6,305 bases of DNA from Propionibacterium sp. (GTDB taxonomy: Bacteria > Actinomycetota > Actinomycetes > Propionibacteriales > Propionibacteriaceae), in contig DURG01000229.1 in NCBI GenBank assembly GCA_012837465.1, positions 1 through 6,305 of the forward strand, given 5' to 3'. This document shows positions 1 to 4,604 of this stretch, one piece after another (the stretch's first letter is position 1; each line of letters begins with the position of its first letter). The notes under the pieces were generated by a model. The model ran no database searches, was not told the origin of the DNA, and was given only the letters and a program-made list of their open reading frames with translations. The position numbers and the translations under genes are program-made.

Positions 1-818
1 AGCAGAAGCCCGATTACGTCGTCGTCGCCACCCCCACCCGCTACCACGAGGAGATCGGCCTGACGCTGGCGGAGGCCGGCATCCACGCGCTGATCGAGAA
101 GCCTCTCGCCGCCACCACGCAGTCGGCCAAGAACCTCGCCGAGGCGTTCGCAGCCAAGGGCCTCAGCGGCGCCACCGGCCACATCGAGCGCTACAACCCG
201 GCGCTGCAGAGCCTGCGCAAGCGCCTCGAGAACGGCGACCTGGGTGACCTGTACCAGATCACCACCCGCCGCCAGGGCCCGTTCCCGGCGCGGATCGCCG
301 ATGTCGGCGTCGTGAAGGACCTCGCGTCGCACGACATCGACCTGACCGCCTGGGTGACCCAGCGCAAGTACGAACTGGTCGCCGCCCGCACCATGAGCAA
401 GGCCGGCCGCGAGTACGAGGACATGGTCTCGGCCACCTGCCAGCTCGAGGGCGGGCTCATGTCGAACCACCTCGTCAACTGGCTGACCCCCACCAAGGAA
501 CGCCTCACGATCGTCACCGGCGAGAAGGGCATGTTCGTCGCGGACACCCTCACCGCGGACCTGACGTTCTACGCCAACGGCCAGGTGGCCACCACCTGGG
601 CGGACATCGCGCAGTTCCGCGGCGTCACCGAGGGCGACGTCACCCGCTACGCGATCTCGAAGCCCGAGCCGCTGCGCACCGAGCACGAGAACTTCCGCGA
701 TGCCATCCTCGGCAAGGACGCGGACATCGTCACGATGGAGCAGGGCGCCCGCGTCGTCGAGGTGTGCGAGGCCATGATCGAATCGGCCAAGACCGGCCAG
801 TTCATCTCCGTCAACTGA
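1..818 (+). CDS. Gfo/Idh/MocA family NAD(P)-dependent oxidoreductase, 5'-truncated (WbpB/WlbA-like)
   Basis: Reading from base 3 gives 271 residues to TGA at 816-818. The true start lies upstream of the window; about 60-70 residues with the nucleotide-binding GxGxxG are missing, judging from the usual 330-350 aa family length. Visible family marks are the end of the Rossmann domain (VATPTRYHEE, about residues 8-17), the hallmark EKP motif (residues 32-34, in IEKPLA), then GHIERYNPAL (59-68) and a catalytic-region KDLASHDIDL with His110. The C-terminal part is the alpha/beta domain that shapes the sugar pocket. The family oxidises or reduces sugar hydroxyls; the GH(I/V)ERYNPA pattern recalls the UDP-GlcNAc(A) 3-dehydrogenase group (WlbA/WbpB). 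The next gene starts 20 bases downstream on the same strand and encodes a UDP-sugar 6-dehydrogenase, which supports a nucleotide-sugar role, in the cytoplasm. An inositol or other sugar dehydrogenase cannot be excluded. An ATG/GTG inside (for example at 312) is not the start, because family homology runs through it from the window edge. Confidence 0.88.
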   Translation, partial: QKPDYVVVATPTRYHEEIGLTLAEAGIHALIEKPLAATTQSAKNLAEAFAAKGLSGATGHIERYNPALQSLRKRLENGDLGDLYQITTRRQGPFPARIADVGVVKDLASHDIDLTAWVTQRKYELVAARTMSKAGREYEDMVSATCQLEGGLMSNHLVNWLTPTKERLTIVTGEKGMFVADTLTADLTFYANGQVATTWADIAQFRGVTEGDVTRYAISKPEPLRTEHENFRDAILGKDADIVTMEQGARVVEVCEAMIESAKTGQFISVN

Positions 819-822
819 GAAC

Positions 823-829
823 AAGGGAG
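823..829 (+). promoter_or_regulatory. Ribosome binding site of the nucleotide sugar dehydrogenase
   Basis: AAGGGAG lies nine bases before the GTG at 839. It fixes that GTG as the start rather than an in-frame ATG further upstream at 764, which would overlap the preceding gene by more than 50 bases and add residues with no match to the Rossmann start. No promoter-like sequence is evident in the 20-base gap, consistent with co-transcription with the upstream oxidoreductase. Confidence 0.7.
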
Positions 830-838
830 AACACCCAG

Positions 839-2128
839 GTGAAGATCACCGTCGTAGCACTGGGCAAGATCGGCCTGCCGCTGGCCGTGCAGTTCGCGGA
901 CGCCGGCCATGAGGTCATCGGCGCAGACGTGCAGCAGGGGGTCGTCGACCTGGTCAACCAGGCCACCGAGCCCTTCCCGGGTGAGGCGCACCTGCAGGAG
1001 AAGCTCTCCGAGCTCGTGCCCGCCGGCAAGCTCCGCGCGACCACCGACACCTCGGCCGCCGTCGCCGAATCCGACGCGGTCGTCGTGGTGGTGCCGCTGT
1101 TCGTCAACGCCGAGGGTGTGCCGGATTTCGAGTGGATGGACAACGCCACCCGCTCCATCGCGGCGGGCCTGAAGCCGGGCACGCTCGTCTCCTACGAGAC
1201 GACGTTGCCCGTCGGCACCACCCGCAACCGGTGGAAGCCCATGCTCGAGGAGGGCTCGGGCCTCAAGGAGGGCGAGGACTTCCACGTGGTGTTCTCCCCG
1301 GAGCGCGTGCTCACCGGCCGCGTGTTCGAGGACCTGCGCAAGTACCCCAAGCTCATCGGCGGCCTCTCCGACGAGGGCGCCCGCCGCGCCAAGGAGTTCT
1401 ACGAGGCCGTCCTCACCTTCGACGAGCGCCCCGACCTCCCGCGCGGCAACGGCGTGTGGGACCTCGGTTCGGCCGAAGCGTCCGAGATGGCCAAGCTGGC
1501 GGAGACCACGTACCGCGACGTCAACATCGGCCTGGCCAACGAGTTCGCCAAGTTCGCCGGCAAGTCCGGGATCGACGTCTACCAGGTCATCGAGGCGTCG
1601 AACTCGCAGCCGTACTCGCACATCCACCGCCCCGGCATCGCCGTCGGCGGGCACTGCATCCCGATCTACCCGCGCCTGTACCTCTGGACGGACCCCGACG
1701 CCACCGTCGTCGAGACCGCCCGCAAGGCCAACGCCGCGATGCCCGCCTACGCCGTGCAGATGCTGGCCGACAAGGTCGGCGACCTCACCGGCAAGCGGGT
1801 CGCCGTGCTCGGCGCCTCCTACCGCGGGGGCGTGAAGGAGACGGCGTTCTCCGGCGTGTTCCCCGTGGTCGCTGAGCTGCGCGAACGCGGCGCAGACGTC
1901 GCGGTGCACGACCCGATGTTCACCGACGAGGAGCTCGCCGGCTACGGCTTCGCCCCGTACCACCTGGGCGAGGAGGCCGACTACGCCGTCGTGCAGACCG
2001 ACCACGTCGAGTACCGCACGATCACCAAGGACGACCTGCCCGGCGTCAGCTTGATCGTCGACGGGCGCCGCAGCCTCGACCCTGTCGACTTCGACGGCGT
2101 CGAGATCCTGGTCATCGGCCTCGGCTGA
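839..2128 (+). CDS. Nucleotide sugar dehydrogenase, UDP-N-acetyl-hexosamine 6-dehydrogenase type (WecC/WbpA-like)
   Basis: This is a complete 429-residue protein with a GTG start and a well-spaced AAGGGAG. The family oxidises C6 of a UDP-hexosamine twice with NAD+ to give the uronic acid. The N-terminal Rossmann domain starts VKITVVALGKIGLPLA (residues 1-16), with Ala in place of the first Gly of GxGxxG. YETTLPVGTT (119-128) matches the STVPPGTT strand. FSPERVLTGR (152-161) resembles the PERVLPG motif of UDP-ManNAc dehydrogenase (WecC). The central helix EMAKLAETTYRDVNI (216-230) carries the conserved Lys219 and Asn229. The catalytic Cys273 is in VGGHCIPIYP (269-278), where many relatives have Asp in place of Tyr277. 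The C-terminal UDP-binding domain begins about residue 318 with KRVAVLGASYRGGVKE. Length is normal for the family. With the preceding Gfo/Idh enzyme it probably forms the first steps towards a UDP-acetamido-uronic acid for a surface glycan. The exact sugar (GlcNAc, ManNAc or another) is inferred, not proven. Confidence 0.9.
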   Translation: MKITVVALGKIGLPLAVQFADAGHEVIGADVQQGVVDLVNQATEPFPGEAHLQEKLSELVPAGKLRATTDTSAAVAESDAVVVVVPLFVNAEGVPDFEWMDNATRSIAAGLKPGTLVSYETTLPVGTTRNRWKPMLEEGSGLKEGEDFHVVFSPERVLTGRVFEDLRKYPKLIGGLSDEGARRAKEFYEAVLTFDERPDLPRGNGVWDLGSAEASEMAKLAETTYRDVNIGLANEFAKFAGKSGIDVYQVIEASNSQPYSHIHRPGIAVGGHCIPIYPRLYLWTDPDATVVETARKANAAMPAYAVQMLADKVGDLTGKRVAVLGASYRGGVKETAFSGVFPVVAELRERGADVAVHDPMFTDEELAGYGFAPYHLGEEADYAVVQTDHVEYRTITKDDLPGVSLIVDGRRSLDPVDFDGVEILVIGLG

Positions 2129-2137
2129 GGTCGTCGT

Positions 2138-2268
2138 CGCTGGTTGAGCCTGCGAGCTCTGCGAGCAGTGTCGAAACCGGGTGACTCTTCAGTCTGGCTG
2201 TCGTGAAGCTTGGCGGTTTCGACGCGCCCGCGCTCCTCGTCCCTCGGAGGCGGCCGGCTCAACCAGCG
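2138..2268. repeat. Interspersed palindromic element, family A copy 1, filling the convergent intergenic gap
   Basis: A 131-bp imperfect palindrome. Its ends are a perfect 13-bp inverted repeat: CGCTGGTTGAGCC at 2138-2150 and GGCTCAACCAGCG at 2256-2268. A second inner pair is TCGAAACC at 2171-2178 and GGTTTCGA at 2215-2222, with a spacer of about 36 bases between. It lies nine bases after the stop of the sugar dehydrogenase and directly against the stop codon (complement of 2269-2271) of the convergent kinase gene. The left arm (2138-2180) matches the reverse complement of the right arm of family A copy 2 (4692-4734) at 38 of 43 positions, and the spacers also share patches (GGTGA, TTCAG, CTGG). 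The right arm has a different interior. Transcribed from either side it would fold into a long hairpin, so a role as bidirectional terminator is plausible, but no U-tract follows it. There is no gene in this 140-base gap. Confidence 0.85.
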
Positions 2269-3297
2269 TCAGGAGGCGGTGCCGGCGGGGCGGAAGGCGT
2301 AGACGCACGACAGCCTGAGGCTGGCCGCCTCGCACCACGCGCTCAGGGCGTCGTCGGGAACCTCCAACTCGTCGGCGACGGTGCGGATCAGTCGCTCGGC
2401 GGCGTCGGCCCGCGACGGGTCGAGCGAGCCCTGGACCTCCCGCAGCCGGACGTGGGCCAACAGGTTGCCGAGGTCGAGCGCCGCGTCGGAGAGGGCAAGC
2501 GTGTCGGAGTCGATGAGACCCGCCCTGGCATCGGGGAGCGTGACGAGCACCTGCTTGTCGTGGAGGTCGCGGTGGCTGAGGCACCACCTCGGGTCGGGGA
2601 GGGCGTTGAGCCGCTCCATGACCCCGCCGAAGCGCTCCCGCAGCGATGAGTGGCTGAGCCCCGCGGGCCGGGCAAGCTCGACCCGCAGCAGCCAGCCCGT
2701 CAGGGTTTGCTCCTCGTGCTCGACCCCGTAGCGGGGCAGGTCGGTGCCCAGGCCCGGGGTGCGGACCCACTCGGGCCACGCCGTCGCCCAGGCGCCCCAC
2801 GCGGCCTCCCACGCCGCCTCGTCCCTCCCGCTGCCGAGTTGGTGGAGGCTGGTTCCGGGCACCACGTCGACGGTGAGTTCACCCTCGGGGGAGGCCCCGA
2901 GCACGTGGGGCGTGCGGAGCCAGCCGCCCACGGCCTGGAACGCGCGGGCGCGGGCCTCGGCCTCGGCCAGCTTCGACGGCCGTAGCGCCTTGGTGAAGCC
3001 GTCGGTCGTGCGCACCACGGCGCGCCGGCCGGCGCGGTGGACGAGAAGTTCGCCGCCAGCGAGGAGCCCCTGCAGGGCGGGGAGTTTCTTGTCGCGGCCG
3101 TACGGGGTGAGGGTGGTGCGCGCGGGTCGGGCGTCGTCGTCGAACCACACCAGCCCGGCGCGCAGCGCTCCGGCCTCGTCGTGGCCCTCGAAGCTGAGGC
3201 GGCGCAGGCCGTCGTCGATGCGCTCGAACCAGGCCCGCTCGAGGGTGACGGTGCCCTCCTCGGTGTCGAGGTGGGTGGGGATCACGAGGGGTTGCAC
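2269..3297 (-). CDS. APH-fold phosphotransferase (aminoglycoside phosphotransferase/maltokinase-like)
   Basis: 342 residues from GTG at 3297 to TGA at 2271-2269. Catalytic-loop motif HRDLHDKQ is at residues 242-249, with catalytic Asp244 and Gln249 at the metal-binding position usually held by Asn; Gln there is also known in maltokinases. The metal-binding LIDSDTLALSDAALDLGNLLAHV (261-283) corresponds to the DFG-like segment and following helix. A likely nucleotide-lobe strand with Lys103 lies in VVRTTDGFTKALRP (94-107), followed by the helix AEAEARARAF and the hinge-like DVVPGTSLHQLG (144-155). Residues 1-90 match no motif I can name. No signal peptide or membrane segment is seen, so the protein is probably cytosolic. 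The start overlaps the end of the upstream kinase gene by 16 bases; a second GTG at 3285 would give a 4-base GTGA overlap. AGGAGG just upstream (about 3302-3307) is four bases from the first GTG and 16 from the second, so the longer form is mildly favoured. Substrate unknown. Confidence 0.82.
   Translation of the reverse strand: MQPLVIPTHLDTEEGTVTLERAWFERIDDGLRRLSFEGHDEAGALRAGLVWFDDDARPARTTLTPYGRDKKLPALQGLLAGGELLVHRAGRRAVVRTTDGFTKALRPSKLAEAEARARAFQAVGGWLRTPHVLGASPEGELTVDVVPGTSLHQLGSGRDEAAWEAAWGAWATAWPEWVRTPGLGTDLPRYGVEHEEQTLTGWLLRVELARPAGLSHSSLRERFGGVMERLNALPDPRWCLSHRDLHDKQVLVTLPDARAGLIDSDTLALSDAALDLGNLLAHVRLREVQGSLDPSRADAAERLIRTVADELEVPDDALSAWCEAASLRLSCVYAFRPAGTAS
3282..3297 (-). promoter_or_regulatory. 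Overlapping stop/start junction between the two kinase genes
   Basis: The upstream kinase gene ends with TGA at 3284-3282. The downstream gene can start at GTG 3297-3295 (16-base overlap) or at GTG 3285-3283 (GTGA, 4-base overlap). Either arrangement implies coupled translation by ribosomes finishing the upstream gene. The Shine-Dalgarno-like AGGAGG sits inside the upstream coding sequence. Confidence 0.55.
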
Positions 3298-4604
3298 AGC
3301 GCCTCCTCGACGGCGTCGATGCGGGCGGCGCCCTGAGCTCGCCAGTCGGGGGCGAGGGCGCGGAACGGTTCGAGCACACGGATCGCGTGGGCGTAGGCGG
3401 TCCAGGCGGTGAGCTCGGCGGGGGTTGGGGTGCTGGGGATGCTGCGGGGGCCCTTCGTCGTGTCGCGGTCCTCGTGTACTTCGACCACTCGTTCGTTCCT
3501 CACGACTGGCTCAGCACGTCGCCTCGGACGCGACACGCTCAGGGACCGGTAGCCGGCGAGGAAGTCGTCGAGCAGGGCGGGGGAGGTGGCTGCGAACGAA
3601 CCCAGGTCGAACTCGGGCGGGCCAGCGGTTACTCGGTCGAGGTCGCCGAGCCTCACGCGGGAGCCCTTGAGGAAGAACTGGTCCGCGCTGAGATCGCCGT
3701 GGCACGTCACCGAGGGGCTGCCGCCGTAGAGGCGGGGGAGCAGTCGGCCCGTCGCGGTGCGCAGGCGGGCGCCGAGGTCGGCGTCGAGGGCGGTGAGGAG
3801 GTTGACGTTCGCCTCCAGTTGGCCGCCCATGGTGCCGCGGACGCCGTCGACGGGCGGGGGCGTCACCTGATGCAGCTGCGCCGTGATCCGCCCAGCCTCG
3901 CGCGCCGCCTCGGGGGAGGGGGAGGAGGCCAGGTCGCCGCCGTCGCACCAGTCCCACCAGGTGATGCGTGACGATTCGGGCAGGCCCGTGTTGCGCAGCC
4001 GGGCGACGGTGGGCACCTGCCGGGCGATCCGCTCGGCCGCCTCGCGGAGGTGGTTCTGCCTGTCGTGCGTGAGCCGCCCGGCGACGGGCGTCCCGTCAGG
4101 GGCGGTGGCCTTCACCACGAGTCGCCGCAGCGGGTTGTAGCGGAGGATCTGCCAGGCGTCGGTGAGGGAGTCGTCGATGTCGTCGAGGGCCTTGGCGAGC
4201 CCTGGGTCGGCCAGCACCGGCCCCCAGAACGCGGTGATGGTCCCTGGAAGGGCGCCCGCAGCGTCTCCGGTTCCCGCGCCACTGTGGTTGGCCTGCTGGG
4301 CGGGCTGCGGGGCCCCTTCGTCGTGTCGCGCTGCTCGTTCCTCGCAGGCGACACGCTCAGGGAGCGCGGTGGCTTCCACGGTCAGGGACCGGCGCTCGGC
4401 CCGGCGCCGGGCGTTGTCGAGCTTCTCCTCGCCGTCGGCGAGCACCCGCAGCCAACCCGTCGGAGCACCGTCCGCGTCCAACAGTGCGGCGGTGAGCCCG
4501 GTGCTCGGCTTGAAGCGCAGGTGCCCGGCGCGTGCGGCGCCTGTCAGCGACTCCAGCGCCTCGGGGTCGAACACCAATGCGAGCGCTACGCTGTCGACGC
4601 TCAT
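3282..4604 (-). CDS. APH-fold phosphotransferase lengthened by two in-frame palindromic repeats
   Basis: 440 residues from ATG at 4604. Catalytic loop CHGDLSADQ (301-309; Asp304, Gln309) and metal-binding RLGDLDR (318-324) followed by PEFDLGSFAA identify the APH/maltokinase-like fold. LRYNPLRRLVVKATAPDGTP (154-173) looks like the nucleotide-lobe hairpin, with Lys165 a candidate ATP-binding lysine. A similar hairpin, LRFKPSTGLTAALLDADGAP (29-48), occurs near the N-terminus, each followed by a charged Ala-rich helix, so the N-lobe may be duplicated. About residues 80-101 (TALPERVACEERAARHDEG region) and 353-388 (SLSVSRP...KGPRS) are encoded by interspersed repeats. They have low-complexity, charged composition and interrupt otherwise family-like sequence: the last helix resumes at PAELTAWTAYAHAIRVLEPFR (395-415). 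The start overlaps the ABC transporter stop as ATGA. The reading frame is intact, so the protein may be functional, with the inserts as surface loops. Substrate unknown. Confidence 0.8.
   Translation of the reverse strand: MSVDSVALALVFDPEALESLTGAARAGHLRFKPSTGLTAALLDADGAPTGWLRVLADGEEKLDNARRRAERRSLTVEATALPERVACEERAARHDEGAPQPAQQANHSGAGTGDAAGALPGTITAFWGPVLADPGLAKALDDIDDSLTDAWQILRYNPLRRLVVKATAPDGTPVAGRLTHDRQNHLREAAERIARQVPTVARLRNTGLPESSRITWWDWCDGGDLASSPSPEAAREAGRITAQLHQVTPPPVDGVRGTMGGQLEANVNLLTALDADLGARLRTATGRLLPRLYGGSPSVTCHGDLSADQFFLKGSRVRLGDLDRVTAGPPEFDLGSFAATSPALLDDFLAGYRSLSVSRPRRRAEPVVRNERVVEVHEDRDTTKGPRSIPSTPTPAELTAWTAYAHAIRVLEPFRALAPDWRAQGAARIDAVEEALCNPS
3441..3548. repeat. Composite palindromic element, family B copy 1, inside the kinase gene
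   Basis: The outer arms are GGGCCCTTCGTCGTGTCGC (3448-3466) and GCGACACGCTCAGGGACC (3530-3547); the 9-bp core CGTGTCGCG pairs perfectly with CGCGACACG (3529-3537). Bases 3441-3467 match 4304-4330 of copy 2 with one difference. The loop is much longer than in copy 2 because a second palindrome (3476-3521) sits in it. The 108 bases equal 36 codons and encode kinase residues 353-388 without a stop. The outermost boundaries are approximate: they are set by similarity to copy 2 and by where family-like protein sequence resumes. Confidence 0.8.
3476..3521. repeat. Palindrome nested in the loop of family B copy 1
   Basis: Read on the minus strand it runs from GTGCTGAGCC (3517-3508) to GGTCGAAGTAC (3486-3476), with a central hairpin CCAGTCGT...ACGAGTGG. 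Its loop contains GAGGAACGA (complement of 3493-3501), the same nonamer found in the loop of family B copy 2 (4335-4343). It has the GTGCTGAGC...GTCGAAG(C/T)AC layout of another actinomycete repeat family I recall. Removing it leaves an outer element that aligns with copy 2. CCTCG occurs on both sides (3470-3474 and 3522-3526), which could be a short target duplication but could equally be part of the element. Confidence 0.6.
4304..4363. repeat. Palindromic element, family B copy 2, inside the kinase gene
   Basis: Left arm GGGGCCCCTTCGTCGTGTCG begins at 4309 and the right arm GCGACACGCTCAGGGA spans 4348-4363. The core CGTGTCGC (4322-4329) pairs with GCGACACG (4348-4355); then comes a bulged G (4330), then CTG/CAG pairs, and an 11-base loop. 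It has the same orientation as copy 1 but is read in a different codon frame, giving residues around PERVACEERAARHDEGAPQ. Compared with copy 1 the loop is short and uninterrupted, so this looks like the simple form of the element. Confidence 0.78.
4601..4604 (-). promoter_or_regulatory. ATGA stop/start overlap between ABC transporter and kinase genes
   Basis: The ABC transporter ends with TGA at 4603-4601 and the kinase starts with ATG at 4604-4602. No clear Shine-Dalgarno sequence precedes the ATG (the upstream bases read CAACGGGTGTGGCGCG), so termination-reinitiation coupling is the likely way the kinase is translated. This junction survives although a repeat element lies only 11 bases upstream. 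Confidence 0.75.

Noticed and set aside
647..2005. A 452-codon open frame on the minus strand, opposite the sugar dehydrogenase
   Set aside because: It mirrors a well-supported enzyme gene, has a repetitive Val/Gly/Arg/Asp composition and no recognisable motif. Long antisense open frames are expected in DNA this G+C rich.
3470..3526. CCTCG direct repeats as a proven target-site duplication of the nested element
   Set aside because: A five-base repeat is short, and CCTCG also occurs within the loop of copy 2, so it may belong to the outer element. It is kept only as a possibility.
4238..4258. GGTCCCTGGAAGGGCGCC, resembling a collapsed family B palindrome
   Set aside because: It could be a remnant with only the arm ends left, but the match is short and such sequence is not rare in this composition. 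It cannot be supported from one copy.
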